DNA of 56,445 nt, from the NCBI GenBank assembly GCA_031367345.1, contig JANLPR010000007.1, forward strand, positions 1-56,445. The letters run 5' to 3'. This document shows, piece after piece, positions 43,474 through 52,296 of this stretch (position 1 is its first letter; every line of letters begins with the position of its first letter). The translations under genes were made by a program, and so were the position numbers. The stretch comes from JADKIH01 sp031367345. GTDB taxonomy: Bacteria > Bacteroidota > Bacteroidia > AKYH767-A > 2013-40CM-41-45. The notes beneath the pieces were generated by a model, which ran no database searches, was not told where the DNA came from, and saw only the letters and a list, made by a program, of their open reading frames with translations.

Positions 43474-45990
43474 ATGAAAAAATTGTTTTTTTTATTCTTA
43501 TTTTTTTCATTGAAAGGGTTTTCATATACAAGCAGCGACACTTTACAGTTAAACACCGGATGGAATTTTCAAATTGTTGGTAAGAGCGAAATTTATCCTG
43601 CTAAAATTCCCGGCTCAATTTATCGCGACCTGCAACGGAGTAATCTGATCGCCGATCCATTTCTTAGCGACAATGAAAAAAAACTCAGTTGGGTCGAAAA
43701 GAATGATTGGATATATGTCGACACCTTTTTTCTAAGTCGCGATATGCTAATGAAGAGTAAAATCGATCTTCTTTTTGAAGGTGTCGATACTCATGCGGAT
43801 GTTTATTTTAACGACATGAAAATCGGTTCAACGGAAAGCATGTTTTTAGCATACACTTTTCCTGTTAAAGAATATTGTAAAGAAAGAAATGTTTTAAAAA
43901 TTATTATTCATTCCACCCCGAAACTTGATTCATTAGCCGCAATTAAAAATGGAATTGAATTGCCCGGAGGAAATCGTGTTTATTCTCGCAAAGCCGCATT
44001 TCAATCCGGGTGGGATTTTGCTCCTGATCTAAAAGCAGGAGGAATTTGGAAGCCGGTTAAATTATTATTTAGCGATAAAGTTGTTTGTTCAAGTGTATTT
44101 GTAAAAACAATTTCAGTAGAAAAGAGTACAGCTGATCTTTCATTAGATTTGGAAATAAATTCCGACTTAGCAAAAGAAGTTGAAATTCGCATTACGAATG
44201 ATTCTTTGCGAATTAATTATGGTGGTTTACACGAGCTAAAGGTGGGAATGAATAAAATCTCTGTTCTATTTAAAGTGGAACATCCGCTTTTGTGGAATCC
44301 GAATGGAAGAGGAAATGCTGTCTTGAATAAGATTACTTGTGAATTTTATTTCGATAAAAAATTATTCCTGAAAAAGGAAATACAATTTGGAATTAGAACA
44401 ATTGAATTGGAGCAAAAAAAGGACAGTGTAGGGAAGTCGTTTACCTTTAAAATAAATGGTAAGCCTATGTTTATGAAAGGCGCAAACGTTGTTCCTCCTG
44501 ATTTTTTTATTGGTGAAGCAAGTGATAGTGTTTGGATCAAAATTGTAGATCATGCAATTGCTCAAAATATGAATATGCTTCGTGTCTGGGGAGGCGGTGT
44601 TTATCCTCCTGAATCATTTTTTTTTGAATGCGACAAAAAAGGAATTTTGGTTTGGCAAGATTTTATGTTTGCTTGCAGTATGTATCCCGGCGATTCAACT
44701 TATTTGAATCTTTCAAAACAAGAAGCTGTTCAAGCAATACGACGCATCAGAGTTCATCCGTCTTTAGCATTGTGGTGTGGCAATAATGAAAGCATAGAGG
44801 GCTGGTACAATTGGGGCTGGCAAAAACAATTCAACTATACAATTTCTGACTCACTCAAATTAATTACTGACTACAAGAAACTATTTGAAAATATTTTACC
44901 TGACGCTGTAAAAGAAAACAATCCGACTACTACCTACTGGCCTTCTTCGCCATCTATCGGTTGGGGAAGAAAGGAAAGTCTACGTAGTGGCGATGCACAT
45001 TATTGGGGCGTGTGGTGGGGAATGGAACCGTTTAGTAAATACAAAGAAAAGATTCCTCGGTTTATGAGTGAATATGGTTTTCAATCGTTGCCTTCTTTTG
45101 CTTCACTTCAAGAGATGATGGCTGGAGCGCCACTCGATCTTACATCGCCTTTAATTAGAAATCATCAAAAGCATCCAACCGGTTTCGAAACTATTTCAAA
45201 TTATTTCGAAGGGTATTATACCTCTTCAAAATTAATTAAGCAGTACGCTTATTTATCACAACTTCAACAAAGAGATGCTATGCGTGTTGCAATTTCTTCG
45301 CATCGTAAAAATAGGCCGTATTGTATGGGGAGTTTGTATTGGCAATTAAATGATTGTTGGCCCGCAATTTCTTGGAGTTCTGTTGATTATTATAGCAGAG
45401 AAAAAGCAACAAGATATGAAGTTAAAAAATTATTTTCAACGATTCTTGCAACTGTTGAGCTGAGCGATAAAAAGACAATCCAAGTGAATGTGGTTTCTGA
45501 CAGCAGTGTAACATTCAATGCTGAACTTCAAATTCAATTAATGGATTTTGATGGGAATTTAAAATGGTCGGATAAGAATAATTTGAAAATATACTCTGAT
45601 TCTTCAATTATGGTTTACAATAAAAATCTTTCGCCTTATTTAGCGTCTGTCGATACCGGTACGCATCTTTTAGTTGTTGAACTAAGCAGTAATGGTAAAT
45701 TGATTAACCAAACAACGCAAATGCTTTGTCGCCCTAAAAATTTGAAATTATCACGTCCCGCTATTTCTATTAAAAGAACAGAAGTTGATGATGAACATAC
45801 CATGTTTGAATTGAAGTCAAATGTGTTCGTGAAAGATGCCGAATTCTCTATGAAAAACGATGCTAGTGGTTTTTCTGAAAATTATATCGATATGCTTCCT
45901 AATTGTAAGTACTCGATTATTTTTAAAAATAGAAAGGGAGAATTTTCTGGCAACGGCCTAAACATTCGATCACTCGTCGATATTAATTAA
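43474..45990 (+). CDS. Beta-mannosidase, GH2
   Basis: The enzyme removes beta-linked mannose, such as the core Man-beta-1,4-GlcNAc of N-glycans. It has a signal peptide (MKKLFFLFLFFSLKGFSY), a sugar-binding domain with KIPGSIYRDL, an immunoglobulin-like domain, and the catalytic barrel: MLRVWGGGVYPPESFFFECD, ILVWQDFMFACSMYP, the acid/base Glu439 in WCGNNESIEGW, the nucleophile Glu533 in RFMSEYGFQS, and YWQLNDCWPAISWSS. The family includes beta-galactosidases and glucuronidases, but the VWGGGVYPP and WCGNNE motifs are those of beta-mannosidases. At 838 residues it is full length. No T9SS domain or lipobox, so it is probably periplasmic. Confidence 0.92.
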   Translation: MKKLFFLFLFFSLKGFSYTSSDTLQLNTGWNFQIVGKSEIYPAKIPGSIYRDLQRSNLIADPFLSDNEKKLSWVEKNDWIYVDTFFLSRDMLMKSKIDLLFEGVDTHADVYFNDMKIGSTESMFLAYTFPVKEYCKERNVLKIIIHSTPKLDSLAAIKNGIELPGGNRVYSRKAAFQSGWDFAPDLKAGGIWKPVKLLFSDKVVCSSVFVKTISVEKSTADLSLDLEINSDLAKEVEIRITNDSLRINYGGLHELKVGMNKISVLFKVEHPLLWNPNGRGNAVLNKITCEFYFDKKLFLKKEIQFGIRTIELEQKKDSVGKSFTFKINGKPMFMKGANVVPPDFFIGEASDSVWIKIVDHAIAQNMNMLRVWGGGVYPPESFFFECDKKGILVWQDFMFACSMYPGDSTYLNLSKQEAVQAIRRIRVHPSLALWCGNNESIEGWYNWGWQKQFNYTISDSLKLITDYKKLFENILPDAVKENNPTTTYWPSSPSIGWGRKESLRSGDAHYWGVWWGMEPFSKYKEKIPRFMSEYGFQSLPSFASLQEMMAGAPLDLTSPLIRNHQKHPTGFETISNYFEGYYTSSKLIKQYAYLSQLQQRDAMRVAISSHRKNRPYCMGSLYWQLNDCWPAISWSSVDYYSREKATRYEVKKLFSTILATVELSDKKTIQVNVVSDSSVTFNAELQIQLMDFDGNLKWSDKNNLKIYSDSSIMVYNKNLSPYLASVDTGTHLLVVELSSNGKLINQTTQMLCRPKNLKLSRPAISIKRTEVDDEHTMFELKSNVFVKDAEFSMKNDASGFSENYIDMLPNCKYSIIFKNRKGEFSGNGLNIRSLVDIN

Positions 45991-46055
45991 TTTGTTTAAA
46001 CGCTGCTGCTATTATTTCACCGTGCTTTTATTACATTGCAATATAATCTAAGCTC

Positions 46056-48986
46056 GTGAAAAAATATATTGTAATTATCGTCCTTTTCTCTTTTGGAAGA
46101 ATTATAGCTCAACCCGGACCGGCAAATAGTGTAAACCCATTTATTGGAACCGGTGGTCACGGCCATACTTTTCCCGGAGCTACTGTGCCTTTTGGTATGG
46201 TTCAATTGAGTCCCGATACTCGTAACGACGCAAGTTGGGATGGCTCCGGTGGTTATCATTACGATGATACTACTATTTATGGATTTTCACATACTCATCT
46301 TAGCGGAACAGGTATTAGCGATTACGGAGATATTTTAATCCAGCCGCTCAATGAAAAATTTGACCCGTTAAAAAAATATGTTTATCATTTTTCTCATGCA
46401 AAAGAAACGGCCATTGCCGGATATTATTCAGTTACATTAAATGAACCGAAAGTAAATGTAGAATTGACTGCTACAGAGAGAACAGGTTATCACAGTTATA
46501 CTTTTACACAGGCAAATGATAGTGCCGGAATTTTAATTGATTTAAAACACCGCGATAAAGTAATCGATGCTCAATTATACATGATCGATAGTCGGCATTT
46601 AGCCGGTTTCAGACGTAGTTCTGCTTGGGCAAAAGATCAGCTGCTTTATTTTTACATTGAGTTCTCTCAAGATATTACTATGGAGAAAATAATTTTTGAT
46701 TCGTTGGTGATTGTAGAAGGCCAGAAAAAGCAACAAGCTTGGTCTGGAAATATTTTAGCATCCGTTCGATTTAAATTGTCGAAGGAGAAAAATATTCAGT
46801 TGAAAGTAGCACTGTCATCTGTTAGTGTAGATGGAGCAGTAGGAAACATGAAAAAGGAGAATAGTAAGTGGGATTTTTCATTGGTAAAGCAAAACGCCAT
46901 TTCAAAATGGAATCATGAACTTAATAAAATAGAAATTGTAACCGACGATAAAGATGCTGAGCAGGTTTTTTATACTGCATTGTATCATTGCATGGTTGTT
47001 CCGAATATTTATAATGATGTAGATGGACGATATCGAGGGCGAGATAGAAAGATTCACAAAACAGCAACAAATTATTATACTGTTTTTTCATTATGGGATA
47101 CATTCAGAGCTTGGCATCCGCTCATGACTATTATAGATCAGCAACGAACACAAGATTACATAAGAACATTTTTAGCACAATACGAGCAAGCCGGACTTTT
47201 GCCTGTATGGGAATTGTCGTCTAACGAAACAGAATGTATGATCGGGTATCATTCTGTAAGTGTAATTGCCGATGCCTATTTAAAAGGGATAAATAAATTT
47301 GATGCACCTTACGCATTGAAGGCAATGATCAAAAGTGCTACAAGTAAAAATCGTTACGGATTAGATGCATTTATGGATCATGGATATTTGGATGTCTTAG
47401 ATGAATCAGAATCCGTTTCAAAAACATTAGAATATTCGTATGATGATTTTTGCATTTCTAAAATGGCTGAAAAGTTAGGTGATCAAAATAATGCTCAGAT
47501 ATTCGGTAAACGGAGTAATAATTGGAAAAATGTTTTCGACCCGAATACAAAATTTGTTAGACCAAGACGCAATGGCGGATTTATAGAACCGTTTGACCCG
47601 AGAGAAGTGAGCAACAATTACACTGAAGCGAATGGTTGGCAATACACGTTTTTTGTTCCGCAAGATATATATGGATTGAAAAAAATGATGGGTGGAGAAG
47701 ATGCTTTTAAAGCAAAATTAGATTTATTGTTTTCGGAAAATTCACAAACTACCGGAAGAGAGCAGGCGGATATTACCGGACTAATTGGGCAATATGCTCA
47801 TGGAAATGAACCAAGTCACCACATGGCGTATCTATATAATTTTACAAGCGAGCCATGGAAAACAGAAGAGCTAGTCAATAAAATTAGAAAGGAATTTTAT
47901 AAAAATTCACCTGATGGTTTAATTGGCAATGAAGATTGCGGCCAAATGAGCGCATGGTTAGTTATGAGTGCGCTTGGGTTTTATCAGTTAAGTCCTGGAA
48001 TACCTGAATATGAATTAACGTCGCCTATGTTTAAAGAAGTAATTCTTCATTTAGAAAATGGTAATTCGCTTAGGATACTTGGTGAGCGGTTTGGTGATAA
48101 AAATATTTTTATTGCAGATGTAAAATTAAATGGTAATTCTATTAATGCATTATCACAGGAAGAACTGATGCAAGGAGGTGATTTGAAATTTGATCTCACT
48201 TCAGAAAAGGGGAATTGGGTGCATAGTTCAAAGGATTCGACTAGACTCAAAGAATCAGTAATCAATAGTACTTATATATCATCTCCGGCTATCTATTTTC
48301 CAAATGATAATTTTAGAGACAGTACGATAGTGACTATGAGTTGCGCTTCATCGCAAAAAATATTTTTTACACTAGATGGATCGCTTCCCGATACTAAGTC
48401 GTTGCTCTATAAAAATCCATTTGCAATAAAAGAGAATAAAACATTAACCGCGATCGCTATGGATAATAGTGATAACAAAAGCAATTTAATTCGTTCTTAC
48501 TTCCATAAATTTGCTCATCCGGAATGGAAAATCTCTATTGCATCAAAATATAGTCGTCAATATTCTGCCGGAGGTGATGAAGGGATAATAGACGGTTTGA
48601 AAGGTGATGAAGAATGGAGAAAAGGAGGATGGCAAGGCTATCAGGATCAGGATTTCGAAGCTACGATAGATTTCGGTTCGTTGAAAACGATTCATGAAGT
48701 TGCAGCCGATTTTTTACAAGACACACGAGCATGGATCTTGATGCCGAAATACGTTACATTTGAAATATCGAATGATGGTATCACTTTTAAAGAAGTAGCC
48801 AAAGTAGTAAATGATGTTCCTGATACATTGATGGAAAATAAAGTTAAGTTATTTAAGCAATCAATAACCGAAACAACTGCGCGGTATTTAAAAGTGAAAG
48901 CAAAAAATTACGGTGCATTACCATCATGGCATTTAGGAGCAGGTTATCCTGCATATATTTTTATTGATGAGATTATTGTAGAATAG
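46056..48986 (+). CDS. GH92 alpha-1,2-mannosidase-like enzyme with C-terminal F5/8-type module
   Basis: GH92 enzymes are calcium-dependent exo-alpha-mannosidases that trim mannose from N-glycans and related polymers. The start is GTG 46056, followed by a signal peptide (MKKYIVIIVLFSFGRIIAQ). Family motifs are VNPFIGTGGHGHTFPGA, PFGMVQLSPDTR, GFSHTHLSGTG, FSLWDTFRAWHPLMT, ELSSNETECMIGYHSV (catalytic area, about residues 385-400), EPSHHMAYLYNF and NEDCGQMSAWLVMSALGFY. After the catalytic part come a chitobiase-type segment (FFTLDGSLPD) and a discoidin-like module (FEATIDFGSLKTIHEVAADF, ending FIDEIIV), like that on the GH20 protein. The 976-residue length fits these extra modules. Confidence 0.94.
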   Translation: MKKYIVIIVLFSFGRIIAQPGPANSVNPFIGTGGHGHTFPGATVPFGMVQLSPDTRNDASWDGSGGYHYDDTTIYGFSHTHLSGTGISDYGDILIQPLNEKFDPLKKYVYHFSHAKETAIAGYYSVTLNEPKVNVELTATERTGYHSYTFTQANDSAGILIDLKHRDKVIDAQLYMIDSRHLAGFRRSSAWAKDQLLYFYIEFSQDITMEKIIFDSLVIVEGQKKQQAWSGNILASVRFKLSKEKNIQLKVALSSVSVDGAVGNMKKENSKWDFSLVKQNAISKWNHELNKIEIVTDDKDAEQVFYTALYHCMVVPNIYNDVDGRYRGRDRKIHKTATNYYTVFSLWDTFRAWHPLMTIIDQQRTQDYIRTFLAQYEQAGLLPVWELSSNETECMIGYHSVSVIADAYLKGINKFDAPYALKAMIKSATSKNRYGLDAFMDHGYLDVLDESESVSKTLEYSYDDFCISKMAEKLGDQNNAQIFGKRSNNWKNVFDPNTKFVRPRRNGGFIEPFDPREVSNNYTEANGWQYTFFVPQDIYGLKKMMGGEDAFKAKLDLLFSENSQTTGREQADITGLIGQYAHGNEPSHHMAYLYNFTSEPWKTEELVNKIRKEFYKNSPDGLIGNEDCGQMSAWLVMSALGFYQLSPGIPEYELTSPMFKEVILHLENGNSLRILGERFGDKNIFIADVKLNGNSINALSQEELMQGGDLKFDLTSEKGNWVHSSKDSTRLKESVINSTYISSPAIYFPNDNFRDSTIVTMSCASSQKIFFTLDGSLPDTKSLLYKNPFAIKENKTLTAIAMDNSDNKSNLIRSYFHKFAHPEWKISIASKYSRQYSAGGDEGIIDGLKGDEEWRKGGWQGYQDQDFEATIDFGSLKTIHEVAADFLQDTRAWILMPKYVTFEISNDGITFKEVAKVVNDVPDTLMENKVKLFKQSITETTARYLKVKAKNYGALPSWHLGAGYPAYIFIDEIIVE

Positions 48987-49095
48987 CTTTTTTTAAATTC
49001 AAATCCTTCTAACGTAAATTCTAATGTTGTTGATTGAATAAAAGATTGCGAAAAAAAGGCTGGTGAATTATCTGTGTTCGCTTATTATTATTATT

Positions 49096-49812
49096 TCACC
49101 AATTGTAATACTTACTTTCCCAATTAGCACTACTAAATGTTTTTTCAAAAGTTAGTGCAGCTCCAAAAGTAAAACCCATAAAAGCGATGAAACAATGTAC
49201 GGTTAGCCAAGCACGTAAAAAGAATTCGCTATCGCGACTCATTTGATGCATAACGGAGGAGGGAATAGCAAATACAAACAATGCAGCAATAAACCATAGA
49301 CTAAAAAAATAGGTTTTAAAATTTTGTAAAGGCCAAGTAAAAATTCTGCGATACCATTTCAACTCGTTTCCCCATTGATGTATTAAATAAAATTTGTCCT
49401 CTGTAATTTGTGCAAAAAGTAGTGGATCTTGATTGATATTTTCCAGATCAAATGCTTTTGAAGGTGCTATTATTCTGAAGTTTTCAATTTTTGTTTGTAA
49501 TTCTTTTTCGATTTTATTTATTTCCAATATGGCCTCGTATGGAAAGTCAGCTTTAAAGTGTTTTGAAGGTAAAAAACGCAAACGGTATCGGATGCAAATT
49601 TTTTGAATGGTTTCTCGATTGAAGACTCTATTTTCAGTTATATTTAATTTTGGTTCTCCTAAATTTCCTTCAGAAGTTCGAAGTCTATGTAAGACCTCAT
49701 CATCTCTCTTTTTACCTTGATTGAATACATCCAAAAATTTATCTAGCAATTCATTTTGACAATCTCTTTTTTTTACCAACTCTTTTTTTAAATCAATATT
49801 TTGAAAGATCAT
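49096..49812 (-). CDS. Unknown membrane protein with two C-terminal helices
   Basis: I do not recognise a family. From ATG 49812 (MIFQNIDLKKELVKKRDCQN) the protein is 238 residues. The first 150 are polar, with helical and probably coiled segments (ILEINKIEKELQTKIENF). Two hydrophobic helices follow near residues 165-185 and 200-225 (FFSLWFIAALFVFAIPSSV; LTVHCFIAFMGFTFGAAL), joined by a short loop. There is no signal peptide. A longer frame begins at a TTG at 49884, but the ATG is a simpler start. It is convergent with the GH92 gene, and 256 bases separate it from the groEL stop upstream on the same strand. Those bases hold only the groEL terminator. Confidence 0.6.
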   Translation of the reverse strand: MIFQNIDLKKELVKKRDCQNELLDKFLDVFNQGKKRDDEVLHRLRTSEGNLGEPKLNITENRVFNRETIQKICIRYRLRFLPSKHFKADFPYEAILEINKIEKELQTKIENFRIIAPSKAFDLENINQDPLLFAQITEDKFYLIHQWGNELKWYRRIFTWPLQNFKTYFFSLWFIAALFVFAIPSSVMHQMSRDSEFFLRAWLTVHCFIAFMGFTFGAALTFEKTFSSANWESKYYNW

Positions 49813-50030
49813 GGTGGTTCGATTTGAAAGATAAACAAATTGTATCGGTTGAAAGTTTCGCAAGCAGGTATAACTTAACAACAATTAAATTTAAAGGAAG
49901 AAATCCACTCCGAAAAGTAAATTAACAATTAATTAGATTGATTGTTCTCCAAAAGGAATTGGGATATACTTCTTAATGGCGGGTGGTCTAATTAAACAAA
50001 AATGGTTCATTCTTGAAAAAAGGCTAAAGC

Positions 50031-50060
50031 AAAAAAGGCTACCCTTTCGGATAGCCTTTT
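50031..50060 (-). terminator. Intrinsic terminator of groEL
   Basis: AAAAGGCTA (50033-50041) pairs with TAGCCTTTT (50052-50060). On the minus strand the stem ends in a T run, eight bases past the groEL stop. Confidence 0.85.
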
Positions 50061-50068
50061 CGTAATGA

Positions 50069-51700
50069 TTAATAATCCATTCCACCGCCCATTCCAGGAG
50101 GCATAGCCGGCATTTGTTTGTCTTCTTTTGTATCAGAAAGCACACACTCAGTTGTAAGTAGCATACCTGCAATTGAAGCAGCATTCTCTAGTGCTACACG
50201 AGTAACTTTAGTAGGATCAATAACTCCTGCTGCTAAAAGATTCTCATATTTATCGGTACGTGCATTGTATCCGAAATCGTCTTTTCCTTCACGTACTTTC
50301 TGTACAACGATAGATCCTTCGATTCCTGCATTAGCTACGATCTGGCGAAGTGGTTCTTCTAGTGCACGCTTTACAATAGCGATTCCTGTTGTCTCATCTT
50401 CGTTCTCGCCCGACATTTTATCAAGAGCTGCAATTGCACGAATATATGCAACACCACCACCCGGTACAATTCCTTCTTCAACTGCTGCACGTGTAGCATG
50501 AAGTGCATCGTCAACGCGATCTTTCTTCTCTTTCATTTCAACTTCAGTAGCAGCGCCAACATAAAGTACGGCAACACCACCTGCAAGTTTAGCTAAACGC
50601 TCTTGTAATTTTTCTTTATCGTAATCAGATGTAGTATTCTCAATCTGCGCTTTGATTTGATTTACTCGTCCAAGAATATCTGATTTCTTTCCTGCACCAT
50701 TAACAATAGTTGTATTCTCTTTATCGATCGTGATCTTCTCTGCTTTACCTAAATAAGAAAGTTCAGCGTTCTCTAATTTGAAACCACGCTCTTCGCTGAT
50801 CATTGTTCCGCCTGTTAGGATAGCAATATCTTCTAACATAGCCTTACGACGATCACCAAAACCCGGAGCTTTTACAGCTGCTACTTTCAATGAACCACGA
50901 ATTTTATTTACAACTAATGTCGCTAATGCTTCACCGTCGATGTCTTCAGCAATAATTAAAAGTGGATTACCTGATTGTACTTGCTTCTCTAATAAAGGAA
51001 GCAGTTCTTTCATATTGCTGATCTTTTTATCATAGATCAAAATGTGCGGACGCTCAAGTACTGTTTCCATTTTCTCTGTATTCGTTACAAAGTATGGAGA
51101 GATATAACCACGGTCAAATTGCATACCTTCAACAATCTCAACAGTTGTCTCTGTACCTTTTGCCTCTTCAACAGTAATTACTCCTTCTTTCTTTACACGC
51201 TCCATTGCATCTGCAATCAACTTTCCAATCTCGTTGTCGTTGTTTGCAGAAATTGATGCTACTTGTTGGATTTTCTTGTAGTCGTCACCAACTTTCTTAC
51301 TCATCTTGTGAAGTGTCTCAACAACTTTTTCAACTGCTTTATCTATTCCACGTTTAAGGTCCATTGGATTTGCTCCTGCCGTAACATTTTTCAATCCTGC
51401 AGTTACAATTGCTTGCGCAAGTACAGTAGCTGTTGTTGTTCCGTCACCGGCAACGTCTGCTGTCTTAGAAGCAACTTCTTTCAACATCTGAGCTCCCATG
51501 TTCTCAACAGGATCTCTTAGTTCAATTTCTTTTGCAACAGTAACACCGTCTTTCGTAATTGATGGAGCTCCAAATTTTTTGTCGATAATAACATTACGTC
51601 CTTTTGGTCCTAATGTAACTTTCACTGCATTTGCCAATGCGTCAACACCTTTTTTTAGGCGGTCGCGGGCTTCAACGTTAAAATTAATATCCTTTGCCAT
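50069..51700 (-). CDS. groEL: Chaperonin GroEL (60 kDa)
   Basis: GroEL forms the double-ring ATP-driven folding chamber. The sequence is canonical: MAKDINFNVEARDRLKKGVD, VTLGPKGRNVIIDKKFGAPS, VAGDGTTTATVLAQAIV, GANPMDLKRGIDKAV, AVKAPGFGDRRKAMLEDIA, VEEGIVPGGGVAY and the flexible tail MPPGMGGGMDY. Length 543 is normal. It follows groES after 128 bases, a wider gap than in most groESL operons, and I see no terminator or clear promoter in it. The left flank of the gene holds the terminator at 50031-50060. Confidence 0.98.
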   Translation of the reverse strand: MAKDINFNVEARDRLKKGVDALANAVKVTLGPKGRNVIIDKKFGAPSITKDGVTVAKEIELRDPVENMGAQMLKEVASKTADVAGDGTTTATVLAQAIVTAGLKNVTAGANPMDLKRGIDKAVEKVVETLHKMSKKVGDDYKKIQQVASISANNDNEIGKLIADAMERVKKEGVITVEEAKGTETTVEIVEGMQFDRGYISPYFVTNTEKMETVLERPHILIYDKKISNMKELLPLLEKQVQSGNPLLIIAEDIDGEALATLVVNKIRGSLKVAAVKAPGFGDRRKAMLEDIAILTGGTMISEERGFKLENAELSYLGKAEKITIDKENTTIVNGAGKKSDILGRVNQIKAQIENTTSDYDKEKLQERLAKLAGGVAVLYVGAATEVEMKEKKDRVDDALHATRAAVEEGIVPGGGVAYIRAIAALDKMSGENEDETTGIAIVKRALEEPLRQIVANAGIEGSIVVQKVREGKDDFGYNARTDKYENLLAAGVIDPTKVTRVALENAASIAGMLLTTECVLSDTKEDKQMPAMPPGMGGGMDY

Positions 51701-51828
51701 TGTTATGTTTGATTTGTTTGTTTAGTTAGATTGTTATTTTCTTATTCTATTTCTACCTGTAAATGATAACTATCAAACTGATTTTTTCAAAGAGTTAATA
51801 TTTCAATAATCAGTTTTATCTAGGTGAA

Positions 51829-52119
51829 TTATAGAATTGCAAAAATGTCGCTTTCGCGCATTATAAGATAATCTTTTCCTTCGATGTTGATTTCTGTTCC
51901 GGCATATTTCCCATAAAGAACACTGTCGCCAACTTTTACGGTTATAGGCTCATCTTTTTTGCCTTCACCTACAGCTATTACTTTACCACGTTGTGGTTTT
52001 TCTTTAGCTGTATCCGGAATAATAATTCCTCCTGCTGTTTTCTCTTCTGCAGCAGCTGCCTCTACCAATACGCGGTCTGCTAATGGTTTTAAAGAAACTG
52101 ACTTCATGTTTTTGCTCAT
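51829..52119 (-). CDS. groES: Co-chaperonin GroES (10 kDa)
   Basis: GroES caps the GroEL chamber. Motifs are LKPLADRVLVEAAAAEEKTA, the mobile loop GGIIIPDTAKEKPQRGKVIA, VGDSVLYGKYAGTEI and the end LIMRESDIFAIL. The 96 residues start at ATG 52119 (MSKNMKSVSLKPL); a second ATG four codons in is also possible. No CIRCE element (TTAGCACTC-N9-GAGTGCTAA) lies upstream, so HrcA control is not indicated. Instead a possible sigma-54-type promoter and inverted repeats are found at 52174-52259. Confidence 0.97.
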   Translation of the reverse strand: MSKNMKSVSLKPLADRVLVEAAAAEEKTAGGIIIPDTAKEKPQRGKVIAVGEGKKDEPITVKVGDSVLYGKYAGTEINIEGKDYLIMRESDIFAIL

Positions 52120-52173
52120 TTTGATTAGCTATTTAATAATTTGGTTTATGATTAATTCTATAGTATCCCTTAG

Positions 52174-52188
52174 TCAGATATAATGCCA
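52174..52188 (-). promoter_or_regulatory. Possible sigma-54-like promoter of groES
   Basis: On the minus strand TGGCA (52188-52184) is a perfect -24 element, and TGA at the -12 position (52176-52174) differs from TGC in one base. The spacing from GG to the -12 G is right. It predicts a transcript start near 52160 and a leader of about 40 bases. The mismatch at the -12 C keeps confidence low. Confidence 0.35.
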
Positions 52189-52206
52189 CAGGACCTATTC
52201 TCACGA

Positions 52207-52259
52207 TGTCTGACAACTTTGCTGTGATCGACTAAAATTCTGTCATTTCTCAGTGACAG
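52207..52259 (-). promoter_or_regulatory. Inverted repeats TGTC/GACA upstream of groES
   Basis: CTGTCA-N8-TGACAG (52240-52259) and TGTC-T-GACA (52207-52215) are two inverted repeats of the same half-site, about 30 to 90 bases upstream of the proposed groES promoter, where an activator could bind. They lie in the gap between secG and groES (52120-52296). Confidence 0.4.
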
Positions 52260-52267
52260 CGTGGCAT

Positions 52268-52289
52268 AAAAAAACCTCTTTTCAGAGGT
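52268..52289 (-). terminator. Intrinsic terminator of secG
   Basis: ACCTCT (52274-52279) and AGAGGT (52284-52289) form a 6-bp stem with a 4-base loop. On the minus strand seven T follow. It is eight bases past the secG stop and separates secG from groES. Confidence 0.82.
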
Positions 52290-52296
52290 CTTTAAT

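Noticed and set aside
51701..51828. Separate promoter or attenuator between groES and groEL
   Set aside because: CTGATT and AATCAG halves are present but 24 bases apart with an AT-rich loop, and no -7 match was found, so it is not supported.
52120..52296. CIRCE element for HrcA upstream of groES
   Set aside because: I looked for TTAGCACTC with GAGTGCTAA on both strands and found neither half.
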